A stretch of DNA of 64,000 nucleotides. It comes from JAWLHU01 sp049324875. GTDB taxonomy: Bacteria; Bacillota; Sulfobacillia; Symbiobacteriales; Symbiobacteriaceae. The notes under the pieces were generated by a model that was not told where the DNA came from, made no database searches, and was given only the letters and a program-made list of their open reading frames with translations. The translations under genes were made by a program, and so were the position numbers. How positions within the stretch are numbered: position 1 is the stretch's first letter; the number at the start of each line of letters is the position of its first letter. Positions 33,028 to 42,237 of this stretch are shown piece after piece. The stretch spans positions 1-64,000 of the forward strand of contig JBMONC010000046.1 in assembly GCA_049324875.1 (NCBI GenBank), read 5' to 3'.

Positions 33028-36000
33028 CCCGCTGACCAGGGTCTGGGACTCCCGGGTGATGTTGGCCGCCACCGAGAGCTGCACCCAGTCGGGCGGGCCC
33101 GGCGGCTCGGGCGGCACCACCTTGCCCGGGTCGTCATCGGCGTCGTTGGTCAGGTTGGACTGGCCGCCGCCGGAGACCTGGACCTGGTTGATGGAGGTAT
33201 CCTCGGCGTCGGGGGTGACCTCCACCGTCAGGTAGATCGGCGGGTAGGCGGCCCCCGGGGCCAGGGCGTCGGAGCGGGTGCAGGTCAGCGTGGCCAGGTC
33301 GCAGGACCAGCCGTCGCCGGTCAGCGCCAGCGGGGTCAGGCCGGTGGGCAGGGTGTCGGTCACCGTCACCGGGGCATCGGTGGGCCCGAGGCCGGTGTTT
33401 GAGACCGTGATGGTGTAAAGCTCATTCAGCCCCGTCACCATCGGGTCACTGTGGCTCTTGGTGACGGTCAGGTCGGCCACCTGGACGATGGTGGTGGGAT
33501 CCTCGGCGGTGTTGTTGGTGGTGGTCAGCTCGCCGCCGCCGCTGACGGTGGCTGTGTTGGTCACAGAGGGCGGCGCATTGGCGGCCACCTCCACCGCCAG
33601 GGTGATGGCCGGGTAGCTGCTGCCGGCGGCCAGCGTATCGGAGCGGCTGCAGGTGAGGGTGGCCAGGTCGCAGATCCAGCCGGTGCCGCTGATGGCGTTG
33701 GCGGTCAGCCCGGCGGGCAGGGTGTCGGCCACGGTCACCGTGCCGGTGGTGGGAGCGGAGCCGCTGTTGCTCACGGTGATGGTGTAGCTGTGGCTCAGCC
33801 CCTGCCGGAACGGTTCCGCGTGGCTCTTGGTGATGGTCAGGTCCGGGGTCGGGTCGACGGTGGTCGGATCGGCGGTGGTGTTGTCGCCGGTGTAGACCTC
33901 GCCGCCGCCCGCCACGGTCGCCTCGTTGGTGAGCGAGAGGGCCGCGTCCTGGGCCACATCCACCGTGAGGGTGATGGCCGGGTAGCTGTTGCCCGGGTCG
34001 ACCGCGCCGGCGGAGGTGCAGGTGACGGACTGACCGTCGATGGTGCAGGTCCAGCCTGTTCCGCCGGCGGAGACCGGGGTGAGACCGACGGGCAGGGTGT
34101 CGGTCACCGTGGCCGTGCCGCTGGTGGCTGCGCTGCCGGCGTTGCTCACGGTGATGGTGTAGGACGCTCCCTGCTGCCCCTGCTGGAAGTTGCCGGTGTG
34201 GCTCTTGGCCACAGTCAGGTTGGGCCTGGGGGTGATGTTGGTGGGATCAGAGGCCGTGTTGTTGGCGTTGTTGACGTCATTGCCCCCCGAGACGGTGGCC
34301 GTGTTGGTCACGCTGCCCGCCGCCGTGATGGACACATCCACCGTGAGGGTGATGGCGTCATAGGAGGCACCCCCCGCCAGGAGGTCCGAACGGGTGCAGG
34401 TCAGGGTGGCCAGGTGGCAGCTCCAGCCGGTCCCGCTGATGGCGGTGACCGTCAGGCCCGCCGGCAGCGTGTCGGTCACGGTGACGGTGCCGCTGGTCAG
34501 GCCGGTGCCGCTGTTGGTGACGGTGATGGTGTAGCCCGCCCCGGTCTGGCCCTGGTGGAAGTCGCCGGTGTGGCTCTTGGTGATGGTCAGGTCGGGCAGC
34601 TGGATCACGGTCACCGCATCCGTGGCCGTGTTGTTGCCCGGGGTCAGGTCAGAGCCGCCGGAGACCGTCACGCTGTTGGTCAGGCTGGGCGGAGCGGTGG
34701 CCGCCACGTCCACCGTCAGGGTGATGGCGGGGTAGCTGCTGCCGGCGGCCAGCGTGTCGGAGCGGGTGCAGGTCAGGGTGGCCCGGGCGCAGCTCCAGCC
34801 GGCCCCGCTGATGGCGGTGGCCGTCAGCCCGGCGGGCAGGGTGTCGGTCACCGTCACGGCGCCAAAGGTCTCACCCGGCCCGAGGTTGGAGACGGTGATG
34901 GTGAAGGCGGCCCCGGTCTGCCCCTGGGTGAAGGCGCCGGTGTGGCTCTTGGTGATGGTCAGGTCCGGCGCCTGCGCCACCGGCACGGCGATGGTGGCCG
35001 AGTTGTTGGTGGTGTTGGCCTCGCCACCGCCGGAGACGCTGGCGGTGTTGTCGACGGAGGTGGCCGCATCATTCGCCACCGTCACGTTGACCGTGACAGC
35101 GGCGAAGCTGACCCCGCCATCGACCACGGCGGTGCTGGTGCAGGTCAGCACCTGCCCGACCACCGAGCAGTTCCAGACGGCTGTGTCGGTGGTGATCGCA
35201 CCCGGGGTGAAGGCGCTGTCGAGGGTGTCGGTCAGCGTCACGGTGGACCCGTCCGCCGGCTGGTTGCCGGCGTTATTCACCGTCAGGGTGAAGGAGGCGG
35301 GCTGGCCCTGCCGGAAGGTGCCGTTGGCGCTCTTGGTCACCGTCAGGTCCGGCTTGGAGAGGATGGTAGTGGGGTCAGAGGCGGTGTTGTTGGCGGTGTC
35401 GGTGTCGCCCCCGCCGGAGACGCTGGCGGTGTTGGTCACGCTGGCGGCGGCGTCGACCGCCACGGTGACCGTGATGGTGATCACCTCATAGGAATCGCCT
35501 GCCGCCAGCACGTCGGAGCGAGTGCAGGTCAGGGTCGCCAGGGCGCAGCTCCAGCCGGTCCCGCTGATGGCGGTGGCCGTCAGGCCCGCCGGCAGCGTGT
35601 CGGTCACGGTGACGGTGCCGCTGGTCAGGCCGGTGCCGCTGTTGGTGACGGTCAGGGTGTAGCTGGCATCAGTCTGGCCCTGGTAAAAGTCACCGGTATG
35701 GCTCTTGGTGATGGTCAGGTCGGGCAGCTGGGTGATGTTGGTCGGATCGTCAGCGGTGTTGTTTGTGGTGTCGATCTCGCCGCCCCCGGAGACCGTGACC
35801 GTGTTGGTCAGGCTGGGAGGGGCGTAGGCGTCCACATCGACCGTCAGGGTGATGGCGGGGTAGCTGTTGCTCGCCGCCAGCACATCGGAGCGGGTGCAGG
35901 TCAGGGTCGCCAGATCGCAGCTCCAGCCGGTGCCGCTGATGGCGGTGGCCGTCAGCCCGGTCGGCAGGGTGTCGGTCACCGTCACGGCGGCGTCGGTGGG

Positions 36001-39000
36001 GCCCGCCCCGGCGTTGGTCACGGTGATGGTGTAGGTCGCCCCGGTCTGCCCCTGGGTGAAGGCGCCGGTGTGGCTCTTGGCAACGGTCAGGTCCGAGGTC
36101 TGCTCGATGCTGGTGGTGTGGGAGCCCGCGTCGTTGGCGGTGTAGATCTGTCCGCCGCCGCTGACCGAGGCGGTGTTGGTCAGGCTGGTGGAGGTGTCAT
36201 CCGCCACCGTCAGATCGATGGTGATCTCCGAGGTAGCGCTGGGCGCCATGGCCGCGGTCCGGGTGCAGGAGACCTCCTGCCCGGTGACGTCGCAGCTCCA
36301 GTCCGTGCCGACGGCCGCCGTGGGCGTCATGCCCACAGGGAGTGTATCGGTCACGGTGATGGTCCCGCTGGTATCGGCATAGCCCGCGTTGGTGACCGTC
36401 AGGGTGTACTGGGCGGTCCGCCCCTCCCGGAAGTTGCCCACCGGCGACTTGCTGATAGTCAGGTCGGGCATCTGGGTGATGGTGGTGACGTCGCTCGCCG
36501 CGTTGTTCCCCGACCGGGAGGCCAGCTCGCCGCCGCCCGAGACGCTCGCCGTGTTGGTCAGCTGGTGCGGGCTGGTGGTAGCGGCGTCGGTGGCCACATT
36601 CGCCGTGATGGAAATGGTGCTGGTGTTGTCAGGCTCGACGTTGGTGAGCACGGCGGACCGGGTGCAGGAGAGATCCTGCCCGTTGATGGTGCAGCTCCAG
36701 TCGGTGCCGGAGGCCGCCGTCGGCTCGATCCCGACGGGCAGTGTATCGGCCACGGTGATGGGCGCATCCGTCGGGCCGGGGCCAATGTTGCTCACCACCA
36801 GGGAGTAGGTGGCGCCGCTCTGCCCCTGCTGGAACGGATCGGTATGGCTCTTGCTGATAGTCAGGTCCGCCGTCTGGGTGATGTTGGTCAGGTCATCGTC
36901 GGCGTTGTTGCCGGCGGTGTTGTCGCCGCCCCCGGAGACGCTGACCGAGTTGGTCACGGTGGCGGCGGCGTCATCGGCCACGTCCACATAGAGCGTCAGC
37001 GGGGAGGCGCTGCCGCCCGCGGCGATGGCCTGGCTGTACTCGCAGGTATAGGTCTGACCCACCACGGTGCAGTTCCAGTTGCTCCCCGCCCAGGCGGTGG
37101 GGCTGGCCGGGGTCAGGCCGGTGGGGAGCGTGTCGGTGATGGTCACATAGGTGGCGTCCGGCAGGAGCGGGTCGCCCGGCAGCAGCGTGCTGCCCGGCCC
37201 CACGTTCTGGACCGAGATGGTGTAGGGCCGGTCCTGGTCCCCCTGCCGCCAGGGGTCGGTGTGGCTCTTGGTGACGGTCAGGTCCGGGCGCGGCACCACG
37301 GTCAGCACGAACTCTTCGTACATCTCCTGGAGGACGCCGTTGTAGGTGTCGTCCACCTTGACCCGGAGGGTGGCGGTGCCGTACTTGCCCGCGCCAATGG
37401 TAGCCGTGAGGGTGCCGGTGGAGCCGGAGACGCTGCCGGAGGTGCCGGTGATCAGCCCGGTGACGCTCTGGCTCTGGACGGTGACCGCGGCCGTCGGGTT
37501 GAGCACCAGGTCGCCGTCGCCCACGTGGAAGGTGGTGCTGTACGCGGCGGGCGGGTCCTGGATGATGCTGGCGTTGACGATCTCCCCGATGGCGGGGTGC
37601 ATCTCCAGGGCGCCGGCATCCACCTCATCGGCGGTGTCCTCGCTGTCCCCGGCGTCCAGCTTGCGGGCGAAGTTGGTGCCCCGCCCATCGGTGGTGTAGG
37701 GACCGCCATAGGTGCTCTCATCCACATAGGTGTTGCTGCCGGCGTCCAGCGCCGCGCTCCCGCCCAGCAGGGCGTGGGTCAGCCGGGCGCCCACATGGCT
37801 GGCCGGGACCGCCGAGCCGTTGTCGGCCAGGGGCCCGAGGCCGATCTGGGCGGTGGTCAGCCCCACCTGGTTGTTGTTGCTCCCGTGGGTGAGGCCGCCG
37901 GAGCCGCCGGTGCCGATCACGTTGTGGGAGCTGGAGCTGTGGAGGGCGGCGCTGAGATAGCCCACATCGCTGGCGGTGGTGCCGGAGCTCCCCTTGTAGT
38001 TGCCGCCCACGATGGAGTTGTACAGCTTCAGAATGCCGTCATCGGTGCGGTAGATTCCGCCGCCGCTGCCGGTCCCGTCGTCATTGTGGTCGGAGCGGTT
38101 GTTGGTCACGGTCACGTTGACCAGATGGATCTCCCCGGTGGTGCTGGGGGTCATCATCAGGCCGGCGCCGTCCTTGGCCGCTGTGTTCCCGGAGATGGTG
38201 AGGTTGGCCAGGTAGTGGAAGTCACCGGCGATGGCGCTGTGGTAAAGGCCGCCGCCGTCAAAGTCGGCGTGGTTGCCGATGACGCTGCTGTTCCTCACCT
38301 TGAGCGGCCGGCCCACGTACATGCCGCCGCCCCGGCCTGCGCTGTTGACGTCGTCATCGGCGGTGTTGTAGGAGATGATGGAGTCCTCCACATAGGAGAG
38401 TCCATCGGCGTCGGTGTGCGCATTATCCCAGAAATAGATCCCGCCCCCGTCGCCCCCAGTGTAGCAGTTGGTGCAGTTGGAGTCGTAGGCGGTGTTGTAA
38501 CTGATCCGCGACTGCTTTACCTGCAGCGGCACCACGGCGCCCGCGGTGATTCCGCCCCCGATTCCGCCGCCGTTGGCGGAGCGGTTGCCGTTGGCGTCGG
38601 AGCCCGCCGCGTTGTAGCTGATCTCGCTCTTCTCCACTATGGCCAGCAGGCCGGTGTAGGTCCCGCCGGTGTCGCTGGAGAGCATGATCCCGCCGCCGTC
38701 GTAGGCAGCCCGGTTGAGGGTGACGACGCTGTTGTACAGATGCAGGGTCCCGTCGCCGTCCACAGGGTCGTAGAAGATGCCTCCGCCATAGGCCAGATCG
38801 CCGCTCCAGCCGTGGCGGATGGTGACCGCCTCAAAGGTGACGGTCCGGCTGCCGCTGGAGGCGCTGGTCTTGATGTGGAAGACGCGGAACGGGTTGCCTC
38901 CGGGCGTGCTGCTGGCCTGGATGATGGTGGAGGCGGGATCGCTCTCCCGATCGCCATTCCCCCCCACGATCCGGACACCGTCCGTGATGTCCAGGTCCTC

Positions 39001-39342
39001 TTCCAGCACGTTGGTCCCGGTGTTATTCCCCTCCGAGCCGGTGATGGTCAGGGTGTAGGTGCCGGGGGGCAGGACGATGGTGTCGTAGCCGGGGTTGGCG
39101 TTCGCCTCCATCAGCGCCTCCCGGAGGGTGCAGACGGTACTGCCGCTCACCACCACGTCGCAGGCCCCGTTGGCTGATGCGTTGACCGCATCGGCGCTGC
39201 TGTTGACCGTGTAGCTCGCCGCCCGGGCGGGGGCCGGGAAGACCAGGAGGAGACCGGTCACCAGGGAGAGGATGGTCAGCAGACTGATCCAGGTCGAGCC
39301 GGGCCGCCCCAGCGGGCGGCGCAGAGACCCATGGTTGGACAC
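33025..39342 (-). CDS. Giant surface protein: CSLREA domain, beta-helix, eleven DUF11 repeats
   Basis: A 2,105-residue exported protein. The signal peptide (1-41, ending PAPARA) is followed by a CSLREA-type motif (VCTLREALMEANANPG, about 69-84). A parallel beta-helix with choice-of-anchor-Q end (YGGPYTTDGRGTNF) runs to about 580. Eleven DUF11-type repeats of about 125 residues fill about 684-2,100, each opening with a variant of DLTITKSHTGDF and carrying VTVTDTLPAGLT. GTG 39342 follows AAGGAGG. It has no anchor of its own. The anchor (SLH) lies in the same frame beyond the TAG. It is the last cistron of the GNAT/tail-collar operon, 13 bases after the third collar gene. Likely role: S-layer-attached adhesin or matrix protein. 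Confidence 0.9.
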   Translation of the reverse strand: MSNHGSLRRPLGRPGSTWISLLTILSLVTGLLLVFPAPARAASYTVNSSADAVNASANGACDVVVSGSTVCTLREALMEANANPGYDTIVLPPGTYTLTITGSEGNNTGTNVLEEDLDITDGVRIVGGNGDRESDPASTIIQASSTPGGNPFRVFHIKTSASSGSRTVTFEAVTIRHGWSGDLAYGGGIFYDPVDGDGTLHLYNSVVTLNRAAYDGGGIMLSSDTGGTYTGLLAIVEKSEISYNAAGSDANGNRSANGGGIGGGITAGAVVPLQVKQSRISYNTAYDSNCTNCYTGGDGGGIYFWDNAHTDADGLSYVEDSIISYNTADDDVNSAGRGGGMYVGRPLKVRNSSVIGNHADFDGGGLYHSAIAGDFHYLANLTISGNTAAKDGAGLMMTPSTTGEIHLVNVTVTNNRSDHNDDGTGSGGGIYRTDDGILKLYNSIVGGNYKGSSGTTASDVGYLSAALHSSSSHNVIGTGGSGGLTHGSNNNQVGLTTAQIGLGPLADNGSAVPASHVGARLTHALLGGSAALDAGSNTYVDESTYGGPYTTDGRGTNFARKLDAGDSEDTADEVDAGALEMHPAIGEIVNASIIQDPPAAYSTTFHVGDGDLVLNPTAAVTVQSQSVTGLITGTSGSVSGSTGTLTATIGAGKYGTATLRVKVDDTYNGVLQEMYEEFVLTVVPRPDLTVTKSHTDPWRQGDQDRPYTISVQNVGPGSTLLPGDPLLPDATYVTITDTLPTGLTPASPTAWAGSNWNCTVVGQTYTCEYSQAIAAGGSASPLTLYVDVADDAAATVTNSVSVSGGGDNTAGNNADDDLTNITQTADLTISKSHTDPFQQGQSGATYSLVVSNIGPGPTDAPITVADTLPVGIEPTAASGTDWSCTINGQDLSCTRSAVLTNVEPDNTSTISITANVATDAATTSPHQLTNTASVSGGGELASRSGNNAASDVTTITQMPDLTISKSPVGNFREGRTAQYTLTVTNAGYADTSGTITVTDTLPVGMTPTAAVGTDWSCDVTGQEVSCTRTAAMAPSATSEITIDLTVADDTSTSLTNTASVSGGGQIYTANDAGSHTTSIEQTSDLTVAKSHTGAFTQGQTGATYTITVTNAGAGPTDAAVTVTDTLPTGLTATAISGTGWSCDLATLTCTRSDVLAASNSYPAITLTVDVDAYAPPSLTNTVTVSGGGEIDTTNNTADDPTNITQLPDLTITKSHTGDFYQGQTDASYTLTVTNSGTGLTSGTVTVTDTLPAGLTATAISGTGWSCALATLTCTRSDVLAAGDSYEVITITVTVAVDAAASVTNTASVSGGGDTDTANNTASDPTTILSKPDLTVTKSANGTFRQGQPASFTLTVNNAGNQPADGSTVTLTDTLDSAFTPGAITTDTAVWNCSVVGQVLTCTSTAVVDGGVSFAAVTVNVTVANDAATSVDNTASVSGGGEANTTNNSATIAVPVAQAPDLTITKSHTGAFTQGQTGAAFTITVSNLGPGETFGAVTVTDTLPAGLTATAISGAGWSCARATLTCTRSDTLAAGSSYPAITLTVDVAATAPPSLTNSVTVSGGSDLTPGNNTATDAVTVIQLPDLTITKSHTGDFHQGQTGAGYTITVTNSGTGLTSGTVTVTDTLPAGLTVTAISGTGWSCHLATLTCTRSDLLAGGASYDAITLTVDVSITAAGSVTNTATVSGGNDVNNANNTASDPTNITPRPNLTVAKSHTGNFQQGQQGASYTITVSNAGSAATSGTATVTDTLPVGLTPVSAGGTGWTCTIDGQSVTCTSAGAVDPGNSYPAITLTVDVAQDAALSLTNEATVAGGGEVYTGDNTTADPTTVDPTPDLTITKSHAEPFRQGLSHSYTITVSNSGSAPTTGTVTVADTLPAGLTANAISGTGWICDLATLTCSRSDTLAAGSSYPAITLAVEVAANAPPSVTNTATVSGGGELTTTNNTAEDPTTIVQVADLTVTKSHSDPMVTGLNELYTITVSNTGLGPTDAPVTVTDTLPTGLTPLALTGDGWSCDLATLTCTRSDALAPGAAYPPIYLTVEVTPDAEDTSINQVQVSGGGQSNLTNDADDDPGKVVPPEPPGPPDWVQLSVAANITRESQTLVSG

Positions 39343-39355
39343 CTTCTAGCCCTCC

Positions 39356-39877
39356 TTACGGCCGGGGCGGATAGACACCCTCCAGGGCGATGATGAAATT
39401 CAGGGTGAGGTAGGGCTGCATGTTGTTGTGGGGCTGGTTCCCGCCGGTCATGGCCAGGGCCTGGGGGCTCATGGCCACCAGGTTGACCGGGCTGCCGTAC
39501 GCACCGGAGGCGCCCTCCCGGACCGGCGCCCAGACGTTGCCCTGGGGGGAGGAGGTCGAGGAGCCATCCACGAAGCAGGCGGGGGTGTGAGAATGGCTGG
39601 GTACCTCGCTCCTCAGCAGGGTGATGCTGCTGGAGCCCTTCGCCTCGCCGAGCACATGGTTGCTCAGATCCTGCCCCTGGCCCCACATCATGGGGGCCCG
39701 ACCCTGGAGGTCCGGCAGGGCGAAATTGGACTTGCCGTTGCCCCCGTAGGTGGTTCCCAGCAGGGAGAAGAGGGCGGTGTTCTGGGAGAGGGGCATCAAC
39801 TGACCGTCGCACAAGGCCCAGCCCCTGGGGGCGAAGTTGCCGGCGAAGATGCGGATCTCTGCGATAAAGGGATCCAT
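39356..39877 (-). CDS. Phage tail collar domain protein (MdpB-like), copy 3
   Basis: A 173-residue protein with the tail-collar fold: FIAEIRIFAGNFAPRGWALC at the start, LFSLLGTTYGGNGKSNFALPDLQGR in the middle, and QPHNNMQPYLTLNFIIALEG at the end. Such proteins trimerise at phage fibre tips. Chromosomal versions, called microcystin-dependent or tail-collar proteins, occur in operons without phage genes. The start is ATG 39877 behind AAGGAGG; the longer start at 39883 lacks spacing. It is followed by the giant surface protein gene. Confidence 0.9.
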   Translation of the reverse strand: MDPFIAEIRIFAGNFAPRGWALCDGQLMPLSQNTALFSLLGTTYGGNGKSNFALPDLQGRAPMMWGQGQDLSNHVLGEAKGSSSITLLRSEVPSHSHTPACFVDGSSTSSPQGNVWAPVREGASGAYGSPVNLVAMSPQALAMTGGNQPHNNMQPYLTLNFIIALEGVYPPRP

Positions 39878-39892
39878 AAGCAAGCGCCTCCT

Positions 39893-40396
39893 TTAGTTCC
39901 GGCTGGGGAAGATGCCCTGCAGGGCGATCACGTAGTTGAGCACCAGGTAGGGCTGCATGTTCTCATGGGGCTCTCCGCCGCCCGCGGGAGAGATGGCAGC
40001 GGAATTCAGGGCGGTGTCGGGAGAGGCGCCTGCGGTGTACGGGTTGGCGGTGGACGGCGCCCAGACCTTGCCCGCCGGCCCGGTGGAGTCCGCACCGGCG
40101 CCGTTGGCCATCACCTGGTGGGTGTGGACGGGCATCTCGTTCACCGAGAGGGTGTGGACGGGCTCGCCCCCGGACTGCCCAAGGATGTTGCCGCCACCCA
40201 TGTGAATGGGCACCCGCCCCTGGAGGTTTGGCAGAGCGAAGGTGGTCTGCCCATTACCCCCGTAGGTGGTGCCCAGCAGGGAGAAGAGCGCCTGGTTCTG
40301 GTTGATCGGGAGTTGCTGACCGTTGCAGAAAGCCCACCCCTTGGGGGCGAAGCCGAAGGAGATGATCTTGATCTCGGCCAGGAAGGGTTCCGACAT
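39893..40396 (-). CDS. Phage tail collar domain protein (MdpB-like), copy 2
   Basis: A 167-residue paralogue: FLAEIKIISFGFAPKGWAFC, then LFSLLGTTYGGNGQTTFALP, and a central histidine motif MPVHTHQV that in collar proteins may bind metal in the trimer. It ends in ENMQPYLVLNYVIALQGIFPSRN. ATG 40396 follows ATAGGAGGAG. It lies 15 bases after copy 1. Confidence 0.9.
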   Translation of the reverse strand: MSEPFLAEIKIISFGFAPKGWAFCNGQQLPINQNQALFSLLGTTYGGNGQTTFALPNLQGRVPIHMGGGNILGQSGGEPVHTLSVNEMPVHTHQVMANGAGADSTGPAGKVWAPSTANPYTAGASPDTALNSAAISPAGGGEPHENMQPYLVLNYVIALQGIFPSRN

Positions 40397-40411
40397 GGCG
40401 TTCTCCTCCTA

Positions 40412-40912
40412 TCAGTTCTGGCTCGGGTAGATACCGGACAGGGCGATGATGAAGCTGACGCAGAGGTAGGGCATCATGTTGTCGTGCGGCTGCCCCCCGC
40501 CGAAGGGCCGGATCGCACTGGGGCTCATGCTCCCATCCGGCTCCACGTTGGCGAACTGGGTCAGGGTGGAGTTGGCCCAGAGGGCGTTGGTCGGGCTGGG
40601 TTGGTTGCCCGTCTCGTTCCTCGCACCCGCTGTGTGGGTGTGGGTGGCCATCTGGGCGGTGGTGAGGATCACCTGCTCCACGCCGCCCATCTGCCCCAGG
40701 GTGTACCCGGTGGCTGCGTGCACCGGCAGCCGTCCCCGCAGATCGGGGAGCGCAAAGGTGGACTGCCCGTCGCCGCCGTAGGTGGTGCCAATGAGCGTGA
40801 ACAGGGCCTCATACTCGGAGGTGGACAGGAACGAACCGTCACAGAAGGCCCACCCAGCCGGGGCGTAGTTCCCAGCGAACATCCGGATCTCACCGACGTA
40901 CGGAGTTGTCAT
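40412..40912 (-). CDS. Phage tail collar domain protein (MdpB-like), copy 1
   Basis: A 166-residue paralogue with YVGEIRMFAGNYAPAGWAFC, LIGTTYGGDGQSTFALPDLRGR, a histidine motif MATHTHTA, and DNMMPYLCVSFIIALSGIYPSQN. The ATG overlaps the stop of the upstream GNAT gene (ATGA), showing translational coupling. The three copies share about half their residues by eye, mainly at the two ends. The central loops, expected at the exposed tip, differ most. Confidence 0.9.
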   Translation of the reverse strand: MTTPYVGEIRMFAGNYAPAGWAFCDGSFLSTSEYEALFTLIGTTYGGDGQSTFALPDLRGRLPVHAATGYTLGQMGGVEQVILTTAQMATHTHTAGARNETGNQPSPTNALWANSTLTQFANVEPDGSMSPSAIRPFGGGQPHDNMMPYLCVSFIIALSGIYPSQN

Positions 40913-41433
40913 GCCGATCTCCCTTCCTGGTGCCGAGTGTTGGGGCCGGAACCGGGAACCGGTGCGTCCGGGGCCCAGTTCATCAGGAAATGAAAGCCGG
41001 CCTCCGATGCCCTCCGGAACCCAAGCCGCTCAAAGAGCCGGAGCGAGGGGTTGAAGCTCTCCACGTAGATGGTGACGTGGCGGCGGCTGGCCACCGCTTC
41101 CGCCAGCAGCTCGCCGAGGATGCTCCCCCCGATGCCCTGGCCGCGGAACTCAGGGAGCAGGGTGATGTCCAGCAGGTGGATCCGCTCCGGTTTGCGGGAG
41201 AGCCAGAGGCGGCCCACCGGCACCCGGTCCCGCAGGATGACCTGCTGGAGCGCCTCGGGGTAGTGGGCCTCGCAGTGCTGCCGCTGGGCCTGGAACTGCA
41301 TCTGCAGAAACCCCTGCTTCTGCCGCTCGTCCCAGGGGAGCAGCGCCATCTCCTCCTGCCGGGTGGAGGCGTAGACCGCCAGCAGGAAGGGATCATCCGT
41401 TGGCAGGGCGGGGCGCAGGGTGATCCCGGTCAT
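40909..41433 (-). CDS. GNAT N-acetyltransferase in the surface operon (copy 2)
   Basis: A 174-residue acetyltransferase with LLPWDERQKQGFLQMQFQAQ, motif A ITLLPEFRGQGIGGSILGEL (about 92-111) and NPSLRLFERLGFRRASEAGFHFLMNW. It overlaps its neighbours at both ends with ATGA junctions. It is a clear paralogue of the GNAT protein two genes upstream. The fixed association of this GNAT type with DUF6916-like and tail-collar genes suggests modification of these proteins, but that is inference. Confidence 0.88.
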   Translation of the reverse strand: MTGITLRPALPTDDPFLLAVYASTRQEEMALLPWDERQKQGFLQMQFQAQRQHCEAHYPEALQQVILRDRVPVGRLWLSRKPERIHLLDITLLPEFRGQGIGGSILGELLAEAVASRRHVTIYVESFNPSLRLFERLGFRRASEAGFHFLMNWAPDAPVPGSGPNTRHQEGRSA

Positions 41434-41723
41434 GGCTCCACCAGCCTGTTGAAGACCGCCTCGTAGAGGAAGCCCTCCGGCTGGCGCCCCACGGGCACCA
41501 GAAAGAGGTCGAACTCACCCAGTTGATCGTGGCGAAGGGCGTAGATCCCCTGGGGCAGGAAGCGGTCCAGGGGGCCCTGGAACAGCAGGCTGAATCGCCG
41601 CTGATGCGGGGTGCTGCCCAGGGCGTTCACCTCGGTCAGCTCCACCGCCACAGAGGCCGACGCCACCTGAAACGGGGTGTGAAGCTGCTCCAGGAAGTGG
41701 GGAAGGTCCAGTTGCTGTAGCAT
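41430..41723 (-). CDS. DUF6916-like small protein
   Basis: A 97-residue protein resembling the DUF6916 group: FSLLFQGPLDRFLPQGIYALRHDQLGEFDLFLVPVG followed by YEAVFNRL. ATG 41723 follows GAGGTGATCGG; the stop overlaps the next GNAT start. The family is repeatedly found with tail-collar proteins. Its function is unknown; no signal peptide or membrane helix is visible. Confidence 0.8.
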   Translation of the reverse strand: MLQQLDLPHFLEQLHTPFQVASASVAVELTEVNALGSTPHQRRFSLLFQGPLDRFLPQGIYALRHDQLGEFDLFLVPVGRQPEGFLYEAVFNRLVEP

Positions 41724-41732
41724 CCGATCACC

Positions 41733-42215
41733 TCACTCTCCGGACTCGGGCCGCCATTCCATGGCCCGGTAGAGGCCGTCATCCGCCACGGTGGTGAAGC
41801 CGAGCCGCTCGTAAAGCAGCCGGGCCGGGTTGGTTGGCACCACACTGAGCCGGAGCGGCCGGCCGCTCTGCTGCGCCTCCTGCTGGAGCGCCCGGATCAG
41901 CCCCGCACCGATCCCCCGGCCCTGGTGGGCGGGCAGCAGCGCAATGTCGATGAGCCGGATCTCCCGGTCTGTTCGCTCCACCAGCAGCTGGCCGATCCGC
42001 TCCTCCCCCAGCCAGAGCACGCGCTGATCCGCCCCGGGAAACTGCCAGGCATAGGAGCGGCTCCGGGCCTGGAACTGCATTCGCAGGAAGCCCTCCTGCT
42101 GAGCCGGTGTCCATCCCCAACCATCCACCTCCGCCTGCCGGGTGCTGGCGTAGAGTTCGTAGAGAAAGGGCTCATCGGCCTTCTGAACCACTCGGAGCTG
42201 AAGGGTTGGCTCCAT
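41733..42215 (-). CDS. GNAT N-acetyltransferase in the surface operon (copy 1, first gene)
   Basis: A 160-residue acetyltransferase: YASTRQAEVDGWGWTPAQQEGFLRMQFQARSRSY, motif A IALLPAHQGRGIGAGLIRAL (about 88-107), and NPARLLYERLGF. The start is ATG 42215, behind GGGAGGGTGAATTCT; an upstream GTG at 42224 sits on top of the ribosome site. It opens the seven-gene leftward operon. The upstream AT-rich islet should hold the promoter. Confidence 0.88.
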   Translation of the reverse strand: MEPTLQLRVVQKADEPFLYELYASTRQAEVDGWGWTPAQQEGFLRMQFQARSRSYAWQFPGADQRVLWLGEERIGQLLVERTDREIRLIDIALLPAHQGRGIGAGLIRALQQEAQQSGRPLRLSVVPTNPARLLYERLGFTTVADDGLYRAMEWRPESGE

Positions 42216-42237
42216 AGAATTCACCCTCCCGAAACGT

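Noticed and set aside
33100..37300. DNA repeat array or recombination hot spot
   Set aside because: The repeating DNA is explained by eleven DUF11-type protein repeats in one reading frame.
33451..39177. A 1,908-codon open frame on the plus strand opposite the DUF11 protein
   Set aside because: It mirrors the repeated, GC-biased coding of the minus-strand protein, has Gly/Val/His-rich low-complexity translation and no domain. High-GC genes with strong third-position bias commonly leave such antisense frames.
39356..40912. Prophage remnant, because of tail-collar genes
   Set aside because: No capsid, terminase, integrase or lysis gene is nearby. The collar genes are coupled to GNAT, DUF6916-like and surface-protein genes, a chromosomal arrangement.
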